Source of the DNA: Actinomadura oligospora ATCC 43269
GTDB taxonomy: Bacteria > Actinomycetota > Actinomycetes > Streptosporangiales > Streptosporangiaceae
Direction of reading: 5' to 3'
Length of the DNA: 64,000 nt
Assembly: GCF_000518265.1 (NCBI RefSeq)
Contig: NZ_KI912411.1
Location: 326,072 to 390,071 of the forward strand
Made by a program: the position numbers and the translations under genes. The notes under the pieces are model-generated. The model searched no databases and was not told where the DNA came from. It worked only from the letters and a program-made list of their open reading frames with translations. This document shows, one piece after another, positions 42,578 to 50,936 of the stretch; the first letter of the stretch is position 1, and each line of letters starts with the position of its first letter.

Positions 42578-43021
42578 ATGGACTTCGACCAGGCCGACAC
42601 CGTCAACCAGGCCATCCGGCGGCTGAGCCTGCGCCACCGGGCCAGGACCGCGGCCCTGCTCACCCCGCTCGGCCTGCACCCCGGCCAGGAGGTGCTCCTG
42701 CTCGAACTCGCCCGGACGGGCCCGATGATCCAGGCCAAGCTCAGCGACGCGCTCGGCGTCGAGCCGCCCAGCGTCACGCTCATGACCCGCAAGCTGGAGG
42801 CCGCCGGGCACGTCCGCCGCACCCCGTCCCCGGACGACAAGCGCGCCAGCGTCGTCGAGCTCACGGGCAGCGGCCGGGCGCTCGCCGACCGGCTCAGGGA
42901 ACTCTGGTGCGCGCTCGCGGAGGAGACCGTGAGCGGCCTGCCCGCCGAGGCCGTGGCGGAACTCCCCGGCGTCCTCAACACGCTGGCCGGCAACGTCACC
43001 GCCAAGCGCGCCGCCACCTGA
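42578..43021 (+). CDS. MarR-family transcriptional regulator
   Basis: A 147-residue protein from ATG 42578. The winged helix is clear: LHPGQEVLLLELARTGPMIQ, AKLSDALGVEPPSVTLMTRK, and the wing GHVRRTPSPDDKRASVVELT (DxRxxxVxLT motif). It should dimerise through terminal helices and bind the three near-palindromes just upstream, repressing itself and the wrbA-MFS operon until a phenolic or quinone ligand or oxidation releases it. Confidence 0.9.
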   Translation: MDFDQADTVNQAIRRLSLRHRARTAALLTPLGLHPGQEVLLLELARTGPMIQAKLSDALGVEPPSVTLMTRKLEAAGHVRRTPSPDDKRASVVELTGSGRALADRLRELWCALAEETVSGLPAEAVAELPGVLNTLAGNVTAKRAAT

Positions 43022-43085
43022 GGCGGACACCGGGACGGTGGGATCGGGCGGAGGCCCTCCCGCCCACCGTCTCGGGGGGGACCGG

Positions 43086-44018
43086 TTAGAGACCCGGGAA
43101 GAACAGGCGGTCGGGGGCGGGCATCCACACGTCGTCGGCGGCGAAGGCGCGCTGGTGTTCCCGCACGTGGGCGATGAGCCGCGGCAGCGCCGGGTGGCGG
43201 TTGGTCCTGTGCCACATGAGCGACCAGGGATAGACCGGCGTGGGATCGGTGACCGGCACGTGGACGATGTCCGGGTGGCCGGTGAGCTGGGTCTTGCTGG
43301 CGAACGTGATGAGCTCCGCCGAGTCGCCGATCCGCTCCATGATGTGGGCGGCGCCGAACACCGGCCCGGACGTGTCGATCCGGACGCCGAACTCCGCGCT
43401 GAGGAAGTCGTAGTACTCGGCCCACTCGCTGTCGCGCGCGTTCCCGGGCATCCAGGCCGTCAGGCCCGACAGCTCCTTCAGGGGGACGCGCCCGCGCCGC
43501 GCCAGCGGGTGGCGGCGGCCGACCAGGACGGGGATCGGTTCCAGGCAGGCCGGGACCCGCTCGATGCCGGGCGGGAGCGGGCCGGTGACGCGTCCGAACG
43601 CCGCGTCGATCGACCCGTCGGACAACGCCGTCCAGCGCGGGACGGTGCTGCGGGACACGACCATGTCGACGTCCACGTCACCCGCCTCGTAGAAGTCGCG
43701 GACGATGTCGACCGGCGCCGCGGCACGGGCCAGCACGTCGACGCGCAGGGCGCGGCGGCGGACGCGGAACATCGCGGTCGCCTGGTCGGCGAGCCCGATC
43801 AGCGCCCGGGCCTGCGGGAGGAACGCCGCGCCGTCCTCGGTCGGCCTGGCGCCGCCGCGGGAGCGGCTCAGCAACGAGACGCCCAGGTCCGCCTCCAGCC
43901 GGGCGATCCGCTTGGACACCGCCTGCTGGGTCATCGCCAGGTCGTCGGCGGCCCCGGTGAAATGCCCGACGTCGACGACGGCGAGAAAGGCCCGGACGGC
44001 ACCGAGGTCGAGCTCCAT
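43086..44018 (-). CDS. LysR-family transcriptional regulator
   Basis: A 310-residue protein. ATG 44018 (MELDLGAVRAFLAVVDVGHF) is preceded by GGGGAG. Helix-turn-helix: FTGAADDLAMTQQAVSKRIA. The effector domain begins RRALRVDVLARAAAPVDIVR and includes YDFLSAEFGVRIDTSGPVFG. A perfect 7-7-7 dyad (44080-44100) lies upstream. The divergent frame that it should control (GTG 44127) now looks truncated, leaving the regulator without an obvious partner. Confidence 0.88.
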   Translation of the reverse strand: MELDLGAVRAFLAVVDVGHFTGAADDLAMTQQAVSKRIARLEADLGVSLLSRSRGGARPTEDGAAFLPQARALIGLADQATAMFRVRRRALRVDVLARAAAPVDIVRDFYEAGDVDVDMVVSRSTVPRWTALSDGSIDAAFGRVTGPLPPGIERVPACLEPIPVLVGRRHPLARRGRVPLKELSGLTAWMPGNARDSEWAEYYDFLSAEFGVRIDTSGPVFGAAHIMERIGDSAELITFASKTQLTGHPDIVHVPVTDPTPVYPWSLMWHRTNRHPALPRLIAHVREHQRAFAADDVWMPAPDRLFFPGL

Positions 44019-44079
44019 CCACAACTCCCCGTTGTCACCAGTAGGCGTGTTCGCGTTGGACGCCCCGTAGAAGGCCCGG

Positions 44080-44100
44080 GTCCGATGGGCGCGATCGGAC
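44080..44100. promoter_or_regulatory. LysR-type dyad
   Basis: GTCCGAT (44080-44086), seven bases, then ATCGGAC (44094-44100): a perfect inverted repeat with the T-N11-A character of LysR sites, between the LysR start (44018) and the divergent GTG at 44127. Confidence 0.55.
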
Positions 44101-44126
44101 CTCTCGACAACCACGAGGAGTACCAA

Positions 44127-44336
44127 GTGTCCCAGCCGGAGCGACCCGCCGCCGTCACGACCGCCGCGACAACGCTTTCGTGGTCGGCGGAACGCCCGCT
44201 GTTAGGGTTCCGCCATGGCAGAGGCGCGGGGCGACGTGGTGGACCGGCTGGTCGAGCCGGTGGCAGAGGACGGAGAGGCCCCGCACGGGCGCTGCAAGGT
44301 GTGCCGACGAGAGTTGCCCGCGCCCGCCCGCCGTAG
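44127..44336 (+). pseudogene. 5' remnant of the LysR target gene
   Basis: GAGGAG followed six bases later by GTG 44127 is a strong start. The first 26 residues look like a normal N-terminus (VSQPERPAAVTTAATTLSWS, then AERPLL). After about 44210 the frame becomes Arg/Gly-rich and runs antisense-like through the start of the coiled-coil gene, ending at 44336. I read it as a gene truncated by deletion or insertion near 44200; it could instead be a short leader. Confidence 0.35.
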
Positions 44337-45369
44337 CGACGGCAAGGGGAAGGGCGGGCGGCGACGCCTGTACTGTCCCCCGCCCGCCACGTGCAAGGAA
44401 CAGGCCGCCGCCGAGCGGGACACCCGCCTGGCCTCGGCCATCGCCGACCCGCTGGCCTTGGTCGTCGCGGTCGCCGAGGAGTCGGCCCCGGTGATGACCG
44501 AGCTGGCCGCCAGCCTGAGCGGTGTTCTGGAAGCGTTGGGCGGCATCGAGCGGAATGCCCGGCAGGAGGTCCTCGCCGCGCGCGAGGAGGTCGCCGAGGC
44601 CGGGCAGCGGGTCGCCGCCGCCGAGGACCAGGTCGCGGACGCCGAGGAGCGCGCCGTCCAGTCGGTGGCCCAGGCCACGCGTGCCGAGGAGGCGCGACGA
44701 GCCGCCGAGGACGAGGCCCGAGCCGTCCGGGAGCAGGCCGTCCAAACGCAGCGGCAAGCGGCCGAGACTGTCGCGGCGCACCAGCAGGCGCGGGACGCGG
44801 CCGAACGCGCGGCGCAGCTGGCCAAGCAGGCCGAGGCGTCCCTCGCCGAACGGCTCGACCAGGCCACGGCGCACCTGACCGAGGAGCGCACGGCCCGCCA
44901 CGTCCTCCAGGAAGAACTCACTGCCTGCCGGGCTGAGCTGGCGGAGGCGCGGGCCGAGACCCGCGCCGCCACCGACAACGCGGAGAGAACCGACCGCGAG
45001 GCCGTCCAACGAATCGCTGCGACCGAGCAACAGTCCAGTCAGCTGGTCGCGGCGGCCGAACGCGCGACCGCCGCCGAGTCCGCCCGCGCCGACCGTGCCG
45101 AGCAGGCCGCCGGCCGTGCGGAACAGGCCGCCGACCAACTGCGCGGCCAGCTCACCAGCCAGCAGCAGGCTGCCGACGAGGTCCGGCAGGAGCTGCTCCA
45201 ATTGCAGGCCCGGATGCAGGCCCTCACCGCCGAACGCGACACCGCCCGCGCGGACGCCGACCGCCTCCGTGAACGCGCCGTCACCGCCGAAGTCCGCGCC
45301 CAGACCCTCCAAGAACAACTGACCGCCCGCCAGAACACGCCCCCACCTCAGCCGGAAGCGGCCCCGTAA
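44215..45369 (+). CDS. Long coiled-coil protein with N-terminal Cys motif
   Basis: A 384-residue protein from ATG 44215. Residues 20-65 contain GRCKVCRRELPAPARRSDGK and RRRLYCPPPATCKEQAAAER, a possible zinc finger (CxxC ... CxxxxxC). From residue 100 to the end it is an almost unbroken Ala/Glu/Gln/Arg coiled coil (EEVAEAGQRVAAAEDQVADA; TAERDTARADADRLRERAVT), ending in a Pro-rich tail. Layout resembles KfrA-type or other filament/DNA-binding coiled-coil proteins, but I cannot assign a family. It may have arrived by the event that truncated the frame at 44127. Confidence 0.65.
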   Translation: MAEARGDVVDRLVEPVAEDGEAPHGRCKVCRRELPAPARRSDGKGKGGRRRLYCPPPATCKEQAAAERDTRLASAIADPLALVVAVAEESAPVMTELAASLSGVLEALGGIERNARQEVLAAREEVAEAGQRVAAAEDQVADAEERAVQSVAQATRAEEARRAAEDEARAVREQAVQTQRQAAETVAAHQQARDAAERAAQLAKQAEASLAERLDQATAHLTEERTARHVLQEELTACRAELAEARAETRAATDNAERTDREAVQRIAATEQQSSQLVAAAERATAAESARADRAEQAAGRAEQAADQLRGQLTSQQQAADEVRQELLQLQARMQALTAERDTARADADRLRERAVTAEVRAQTLQEQLTARQNTPPPQPEAAP

Positions 45370-45447
45370 TACTCGACGCTGTCGAAATAACCGGCTTCCA
45401 GGCGCGGCTCCCGCATCGTCGTGCCCTCAGGAAACCCACCCCGGCTC

Positions 45448-46191
45448 CTAGTCGCCCTGGACGATCGCCAGGACGGAACTGAGGGCGGCGGCTGCGTCGA
45501 GAAGGGCTCTTGAGCGGGAGGTGACGTCGGCGTCGCGGGCCTGCAGGGCGGCCTCGACGTCCTGCAGGCGGCGACCGCCGCGTAGGGCGGGCATGAGGTC
45601 GCGGAGCGGGTCGATGCGGTATCCGGCCGCGCGGAGTTGGTGGACGATCCGCGCGTCCCTGACCTGGGACGGGCTGTACCGGCGGGCCCCGGCGACACGG
45701 TCCGGGACGACGAGGCCCTCGGCGTCCCAGTGCCGGAGCGTCGAGGGCCGGACGCCCAGGGCGGCGGCGAGTTCGGAGACGGTCATCGCGTCCGAGGCCC
45801 GGACGTCGGCGATCGGCTCGCCGGAGATCGCCCGGACGGCGTCCCGGGCCTCGCGCAGGGAAGCGCGTTCGGCGTCGAGGCGGGCGTGCGCCGCGTCCAG
45901 CAGCGCGAGCATGCGGGAAGGCGAGGCGTCGTGGACGGCCCGGACGATCACCTTCGCGTCGACCGGCCCCACCGCGGCGGCGAGCGCGCGATACGCCAGC
46001 GCCGACCGCACGTGGACCTCTCCGTAGCGGCGGTAGCCGGAGGCGGTACGCGTCGCGGGCGGCAGGACGCCGTCCCGCTCCAGGTTCCTGATCTGCTGCA
46101 CCGAGTAGCCCGCGCGTTCCGCGACGGCGCTCGTCCGAAGTTCCCCTGAGTTGAGACCTGGCAAGCCCTGAGCCCCCGGTTTCCGCGTCAA
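45448..46191 (-). CDS. MerR-type regulator with two helix-turn-helix domains in tandem
   Basis: A 247-residue protein; TTG 46191 is the first start, but the true start is not settled. The first MerR domain is about residues 18-70 (RTSAVAERAGYSVQQIRNLE, ASGYRRYGEVHVRSALAYRA). The middle is a coiled coil (DAAHARLDAERASLREARDA). The second MerR-like domain is about 135-190 (MTVSELAAALGVRPSTLRHW, ARRYSPSQVRDARIVHQLRA). MerR proteins normally have one such domain and dimerise. A CTTCAA-N8-TTGAAG dyad lies in the divergent promoter shared with the DUF6194 gene. Confidence 0.8.
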   Translation of the reverse strand: MTRKPGAQGLPGLNSGELRTSAVAERAGYSVQQIRNLERDGVLPPATRTASGYRRYGEVHVRSALAYRALAAAVGPVDAKVIVRAVHDASPSRMLALLDAAHARLDAERASLREARDAVRAISGEPIADVRASDAMTVSELAAALGVRPSTLRHWDAEGLVVPDRVAGARRYSPSQVRDARIVHQLRAAGYRIDPLRDLMPALRGGRRLQDVEAALQARDADVTSRSRALLDAAAALSSVLAIVQGD

Positions 46192-46204
46192 GCCTCCACA
46201 AGCA

Positions 46205-46224
46205 CTTCAATGTAACGCTTGAAG
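46205..46224. promoter_or_regulatory. MerR-type dyad
   Basis: CTTCAA (46205-46210) and TTGAAG (46219-46224), eight bases apart, between the double-MerR gene and the DUF6194 gene. The layout matches the short-spaced dyads MerR regulators bind within promoters. Confidence 0.6.
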
Positions 46225-46232
46225 GCATGACC

Positions 46233-46700
46233 ATGGATGAGATCATCGCCTTCGTGGACGGCCTCGACGGCGTCCTGACGCTGCGGCCGGGGCCCGGGGA
46301 CGGCACCCCGGAGCTCGCGTGGGGCGACGCGTTCTTCTACTACTCCCCCGACGGCACCGTCCCGACGACGGTCCAGCCCTTCGCGACGATCGTGACGAAG
46401 GACTACCCGGGGGACGAGACGTCCCGCCTGAACCGCCCGGACGCCTTCCGCGTGAACATCGCCGCGGGCCGGGACGAGTTCGTCCGCCGAACCGGGCACG
46501 CGCCGCGCGAGCCCGTCGCGGGCGACGCCGATCCCGGGACGCCCGACACCCTGATCGCGCATCCCGTTTACGGCTCTCTCGGATGGCTGGCCGTGGTGAA
46601 TCCGGGCCCGAACACCGACGCGGCGGTCCACGACCTGCTGCGGCTCGCACACGACCTCGCCCGAAAGCGTCACCAGCGCCGCGACGACCGAACGCGGTAG
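46233..46700 (+). CDS. DUF6194 family protein
   Basis: A 155-residue protein. ATG 46233 is preferred to ATG 46227 because GAAGG lies seven bases upstream. The sequence MDEIIAFVDGLDGVLTLRPG, then WGDAFFYYSPDG, QPFATIVTKDYPGDETSRLN, FRVNIAAGRDEFVRRTG and GWLAVVNPG matches DUF6194, a small actinobacterial family resembling luciferase-fold or MmcQ-like proteins. Function unknown. Divergent from the double-MerR regulator and its likely target. Confidence 0.8.
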   Translation: MDEIIAFVDGLDGVLTLRPGPGDGTPELAWGDAFFYYSPDGTVPTTVQPFATIVTKDYPGDETSRLNRPDAFRVNIAAGRDEFVRRTGHAPREPVAGDADPGTPDTLIAHPVYGSLGWLAVVNPGPNTDAAVHDLLRLAHDLARKRHQRRDDRTR

Positions 46701-46792
46701 CCCACTCCAGCGATGGCCCATGACAAATGTCATGGGTGGGTGAGGAACGAACTCACTGGGCCGGCCAGGTGCTCCGGAAGCACCATGAAGCC

Positions 46793-47221
46793 ATGACGAA
46801 CAAGGCAACGGGAACCCCGAACGAAATGGCCGGCAATCCGAACCACGTGACGGCATTCCGCCGCATCAAGGCCCTGGTCGGCGTCTACGCCGGCATCAGC
46901 GTCCTCACTTTCGCCGGGCTGGTCGCCTACCGGAACTCCTCCTCGGTGACGCAGCCGGTCTGGGTCCGCCTCAGCATCGTCGCGGTCAGCTCGCTGATCC
47001 TGTTCGCGCTGACGCTGCGGGCCTCGCGCGGCTCGCGGGGCGCGTTCCGGCGGCTGCGGATCCTGTCGGCGGTCATGCTGGTCGCGATCGTCGTGATCGT
47101 CTCCCTGCCGGGCATGTTCCCGGCCTGGATGCGGATCGAGCAGGCCGTCTGCGGGCTGCTCCTGCTGGGCGTGGTCGTGATCTCCAGCGGCCGGGGCCTG
47201 CGGGCCGCCTTCAGCCGATGA
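46793..47221 (+). CDS. Small four-helix membrane protein
   Basis: A 142-residue protein from ATG 46793. It has a polar N-terminus followed by four hydrophobic segments: ALVGVYAGISVLTFAGLVAY, WVRLSIVAVSSLILFALTLR, ILSAVMLVAIVVIVSLPGMF and AVCGLLLLGVVVISSGRGL. No known family. It lies 48 bases upstream of the sensor kinase gene on the same strand and may be co-transcribed and act with it. Confidence 0.65.
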   Translation: MTNKATGTPNEMAGNPNHVTAFRRIKALVGVYAGISVLTFAGLVAYRNSSSVTQPVWVRLSIVAVSSLILFALTLRASRGSRGAFRRLRILSAVMLVAIVVIVSLPGMFPAWMRIEQAVCGLLLLGVVVISSGRGLRAAFSR

Positions 47222-47269
47222 CCGGCGGGAACAGCGGGGTACGACGGTGGTGGTGTTAGCGTGCGGGCC

Positions 47270-48412
47270 ATGGGAGAGGCCGTGAACGCGCAGGCGGAGG
47301 GCGGGTCGCCGGGCGGCGACCCGCTTCGCTGGGCCATCGGCTGGCGGCGGGCGACGCTCGCCGCCGGAATGTTCGTTTATCCGTTCGTCTGCATGGTCGG
47401 GGTGACGCAGTTCTCCGAAGGCGCCGCGGCGTTCACCGGATACACCCTCGCACTCGCTTTCTGCGGCCTTTACGCGATGGCCGCCGTGGCTTTCGCCCGG
47501 CGTTTCCGCCGCCGTTTGTGGTTCCTGTTGGCGGGGATGTTCGTGGTGTTCGCCGCCGAGCTTCCGTTCGCCCGCACCCTGGCCTTCTACCTCCTCGCCG
47601 TCATCGTGTCGTTCGTGGCGCTGACGGCGCCCCGCCGCTTCCCGCTCGTCCTGGGCGCGGCGGTCGCGATGACGCTGCTGGTGCCGTGGGCGGTGCGCCC
47701 CTGGCACACCGGTCCGGGCTGGCTCGAGGCGGTGATGCTGGTGTTCACCGCGCTGGTCGTTCGCGGGTACGCCGAACTCGCGGGCGCGAACCTGGCGCTG
47801 CTGGAGGCACGCGCCGAGGTCGCCCGGCTGGCGTCGGAGGCCGAGCGGAACCGCATCGCCCGCGACCTGCACGACCTGCTCGGGCACTCGCTCACCGCGA
47901 TCACGGTGAAGAGCAACCTGGCGCGGCGGCTGGCCGAGGGCGGCGCGGAACGCGCCGTCGCGGAGATCACCGAGGTGGAGCGGCTGTCCCGGCACGCGCT
48001 CGGCGAGGTCCGCGCCGCGGTGTCGGGCTACCGCGAGGTGACGCTGCCCGGTGAGCTGGCGCGCGCCCGGGAGCTGCTGCGCGCGGCGGGCGTCACCGCC
48101 GACCTGCCGTCCGCCGTGGACGTCGTGGACCCCGCGCACCGGGAGCTGTTCGGCTGGGTCGTCCGGGAGGGGATCACCAACGTGGTGCGGCACGCGCGCG
48201 CGACCCGCTGTACGGTCACCCTGTCGGCGGCGGAGGTGGAGATCGTGGACGACGGTGTGGGCGGCGCGGCGGCTCCCGGCAACGGCCTGACCGGGCTGCG
48301 TGAGCGGGTCGCGGCGGCGGGCGGTGAGGTGGAGCAGGGGCCGGTGGGCCCGCGGGGCTGGCGGCTGCGCGTCACGATCGGCACGCCTCCCTCCCCGGGC
48401 ACGTCGTCATGA
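47270..48412 (+). CDS. NarL-family (DesK-like) sensor histidine kinase
   Basis: A 380-residue protein from ATG 47270. About five or six membrane helices lie within residues 28-165 (GMFVYPFVCMVGVTQF, FLLAGMFVVFAAELPFA, AFYLLAVIVSFVAL and others). A short coiled coil follows, then the HisKA_3 dimerisation motif NRIARDLHDLLGHSLTAITV with the phospho-accepting His in DLHD. HATPase: VREGITNVVRHARATRCTVT, VEIVDDGVGGAA and GLTGLRERVAAAGGEVEQG. Its stop overlaps the regulator gene start (ATGA). It senses an unknown membrane signal. Confidence 0.92.
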   Translation: MGEAVNAQAEGGSPGGDPLRWAIGWRRATLAAGMFVYPFVCMVGVTQFSEGAAAFTGYTLALAFCGLYAMAAVAFARRFRRRLWFLLAGMFVVFAAELPFARTLAFYLLAVIVSFVALTAPRRFPLVLGAAVAMTLLVPWAVRPWHTGPGWLEAVMLVFTALVVRGYAELAGANLALLEARAEVARLASEAERNRIARDLHDLLGHSLTAITVKSNLARRLAEGGAERAVAEITEVERLSRHALGEVRAAVSGYREVTLPGELARARELLRAAGVTADLPSAVDVVDPAHRELFGWVVREGITNVVRHARATRCTVTLSAAEVEIVDDGVGGAAAPGNGLTGLRERVAAAGGEVEQGPVGPRGWRLRVTIGTPPSPGTSS

Positions 48413-49017
48413 CGATCCGGTTGCTGCTCGCCGACGACCAGGAGCTGATCCGCACGGCGCTCGCGGCGCTGCTGGATCTGGAGGACGACTTCGAGGTCGT
48501 CGCGCAGGTCGGGCGCGGGGACGAGGTCGTCGCGGCGGCCGAGCGGGCCCGTCCGGACGTGGCGCTCCTGGACGTCGAGATGCCCGGCCTGGACGGCCTG
48601 GCCGCGGCGGCGGTGCTGGCCGGACGCGTCCCGGACTGCCGGGTCGTCATCCTCACCACGTTCGGGCGGGCCGGATACCTGCGCCGGGCGATGGAGGCGG
48701 GCGCGGTCGGGTTCGTGGTGAAGGACGCCCCGGCCGAGGCGCTCGCGGACGCGATCCGCCGGGTGGTGCGGGGCGAGCGCGTGGTCGACCCGGCGCTGGC
48801 CGCCGCGACGCTGGCGGCGGGCGCGTCCCCGCTGACCGCGCGGGAGCGGGACGTGCTGAACGCGTCGCGTTCGGGCGCGAGCGTCGCCGGGATCGCGGGC
48901 AGGCTGTTCCTGTCGGAGGGGACGGTCCGCAACTACCTGTCGGCGGCGATCGCGAAGACCGGCACCCAGAACCGGATGGAGGCGCTGCGCGTCGCCGACG
49001 ACCGCGGCTGGCTCTGA
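48409..49017 (+). CDS. NarL/LuxR-type response regulator
   Basis: A 202-residue protein from ATG 48409, coupled to the kinase. The receiver domain has LLLADDQELIRTALAALLDL (acidic pocket), VALLDVEMPGLDGLAAAAVL (phospho-Asp) and GFVVKDAPAEALADAI (Lys). The C-terminal LuxR helix-turn-helix is SPLTARERDVLNASRSGASV, AGIAGRLFLSEGTVRNYLSA. A neighbouring convergent ABC operon at 49102-51785 is a possible target. Confidence 0.93.
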   Translation: MTIRLLLADDQELIRTALAALLDLEDDFEVVAQVGRGDEVVAAAERARPDVALLDVEMPGLDGLAAAAVLAGRVPDCRVVILTTFGRAGYLRRAMEAGAVGFVVKDAPAEALADAIRRVVRGERVVDPALAAATLAAGASPLTARERDVLNASRSGASVAGIAGRLFLSEGTVRNYLSAAIAKTGTQNRMEALRVADDRGWL

Positions 49018-49101
49018 CCGTCCCCGGGGACGGCCGTTCCCTCACGCGCCGAAGGCGCCCTCCCCGGGCGGGGCAGGGCGCCAGGTGCGCCGGTCGGCGC
49101 G

Positions 49102-49905
49102 TCAGGCGCTGACCGTCTTCTTGTAGAGGCGCGTCGCCAGCGGGACGAACACGACCAGGAGGACGACGATCCAGAGCAGCGAGGCCGGGATGGCGTGCTG
49201 CATGGGCCAGGCGTCGGAGGTCCTCAGCGCGGAGCTGGTGTTGCCGAACAGCTCGCGGGCGGCCTGGGTGAAGGTGGAGATCGGGTTCCACTCGGCGATG
49301 ACGCGCAGCGGCGTCGGCAGCTTGGAGCTGTCGAGGTAGGCGTTGGAGATGAACATCAGCGGGAACGAGACCATGGTGGCGACGTTGTTGAAGCTCTCGG
49401 GGGTGCGCAGGGCGAGCGCGACGGTCGCGGTGACCCAGGAGAAGGCGTAGGCGAACAGCAGCAGCAACCCGAACCCGAGAACGGCCTCGCCGGGCGAGGA
49501 GTGGACGCGCCACCCGACGACCAGGCCCATCGCCGCCATCACGACCAGGCTGGACAGGTTCATCAGCAGGTCGCTGACGGTCTGCCCGATCAGCACCGCC
49601 GACGGCGCCATCGGCAGGGAGCGGAACCGGTCGTAGATGCCCTTCTGCAGGTCCAGCGTCAGCGTGTACCCGGTGGTCTGCGCCCCGATGATCACGGCCT
49701 GGACGAAGATGCCGGGGATCAGGAACTCCTTGTACGACATCCCCGGGATGTCGATGACGCTGCCGAAGACGTAGGCGAACATCAGCACGAACACGATCGG
49801 GAACATGATCGCGGCGCCGAGCAGGTCCGGGGACCGGCGGATCTTCAGGGTGTTGCGCCTGGCGATCGTCCAGCCGTCGACGATCGGCATGGTGAGCGAG
49901 GTCAT
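49102..49905 (-). CDS. ABC-2-type transporter permease (DrrB-like)
   Basis: A 267-residue protein from ATG 49905, overlapping the ATPase stop (ATGA). It has six membrane helices: GAAIMFPIVFVLMFAYVFGS, FLIPGIFVQAVIIGAQTTGY, SDLLMNLSSLVVMAAMGLVV, GFGLLLLFAYAFSWVTATVA, MVSFPLMFISNAYL and SLLWIVVLLVVFVPLATRLY. FRSLPMAPSAVLIGQ is typical of DrrB/ABC-2 permeases. With the preceding ATPase it forms a small exporter. Confidence 0.92.
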   Translation of the reverse strand: MTSLTMPIVDGWTIARRNTLKIRRSPDLLGAAIMFPIVFVLMFAYVFGSVIDIPGMSYKEFLIPGIFVQAVIIGAQTTGYTLTLDLQKGIYDRFRSLPMAPSAVLIGQTVSDLLMNLSSLVVMAAMGLVVGWRVHSSPGEAVLGFGLLLLFAYAFSWVTATVALALRTPESFNNVATMVSFPLMFISNAYLDSSKLPTPLRVIAEWNPISTFTQAARELFGNTSSALRTSDAWPMQHAIPASLLWIVVLLVVFVPLATRLYKKTVSA

Positions 49906-50876
49906 CGGGCGGCCTCCTCGGCCTTCGTGTCGGCGCCGGACGCCTGGCGTCCGGTGAGGGTGAGGTAGACGTCGTCGAGGGTGGGACGGCGCAGGCCGGC
50001 GTCCCGCACCCGCACTCCGGTGTCGGCGAGCCTGCCGAGGATCTGGCGGAGCGCCTCGGCCCCGTCGGTGACCGGCACCGTGAGCCGGAGCGATTCGGGG
50101 TCGGTCTGCATCGCTCCGACGGCGAACCAGGCCAGCGCCTCCCGCGCGGTGTCGAGTTCGCCGGGTTCGGTGACCGACACCTCGACGCGGTTGCCTCCGA
50201 CCTGGTCCTTCAGCGCGTCGGTGGTGCCGCGGGCGATGGCGCGGCCGTGGTCGACGACCAGGACGTCGTCGGCCAGGCGTTCGGCCTCGTCCATGTACTG
50301 GGTGGTGAGCAGCAGCGTCGTGCCGCCCGCGACGAGTTCGGCGATGGTGTTCCAGAGCGCGTTGCGGGCGCGGGGGTCCAGGCCCGTGGTGGGCTCGTCC
50401 ATGAACAGCACCGGCGGGTCGGCGACCAGCGCCCCGGCGAGGTCGATGCGCCGCCGCATGCCGCCGGAGTAGCCCTTCACCGGACGGTCTCCCGCCTCGA
50501 CCAGGTCGAAGCGTTCGAGCAGTTCGCGGGCGCGCGCCTTGCTGCGTTTGGCGCCCAGGTGGTACAGGCGTCCGACCATCTCCAGGTTCTCGGCGCCCGT
50601 GAGGTGCTCGTCCACGGCCGCGTACTGGCCGGACAGTCCGATGTGCGCGCGCAGACGCATGGCGTCGTCGACGACGTCGTAGCCCGCGACGACCGCGCGG
50701 CCCTCGTCGGGGCGCAGCAGCGTGGTCAGCACCCGCACCGTCGTGGTCTTTCCCGCGCCGTTCGGTCCGAGGACGGCCAGCACCGTCCCTTGCGGGACCG
50801 AGAAGCTCAGGCCGTCCAGGGCCTTCACTTCGCCGTACCGTTTGACCAGGCCTTCTGCTGTGATCGCGTCGCTCAT
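49902..50876 (-). CDS. ABC transporter ATPase (DrrA-like)
   Basis: A 324-residue protein from ATG 50876. Walker A is LGPNGAGKTTTVRVL; Q-loop IGLSGQYAAVDEHLTG; signature GYSGGMRRRIDLAGALV; Walker B PPVLFMDEPTTGLDPRARNA; H-loop replaced by TTQYMDEAERLADDVLVVDH (Gln where His is usual, as in DrrA). A DrrA-type C-terminal domain follows. The family exports anthracyclines and other drugs or lipids. It is second in an operon: DUF4097, ATPase, permease. Confidence 0.93.
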   Translation of the reverse strand: MSDAITAEGLVKRYGEVKALDGLSFSVPQGTVLAVLGPNGAGKTTTVRVLTTLLRPDEGRAVVAGYDVVDDAMRLRAHIGLSGQYAAVDEHLTGAENLEMVGRLYHLGAKRSKARARELLERFDLVEAGDRPVKGYSGGMRRRIDLAGALVADPPVLFMDEPTTGLDPRARNALWNTIAELVAGGTTLLLTTQYMDEAERLADDVLVVDHGRAIARGTTDALKDQVGGNRVEVSVTEPGELDTAREALAWFAVGAMQTDPESLRLTVPVTDGAEALRQILGRLADTGVRVRDAGLRRPTLDDVYLTLTGRQASGADTKAEEAAR

Positions 50877-50936
50877 GGGGAGTCTCCTCGCCGGATGTCT
50901 CGGGGGGTTCGGGCCGGTGCCTCAGGGGCGGCCGGG

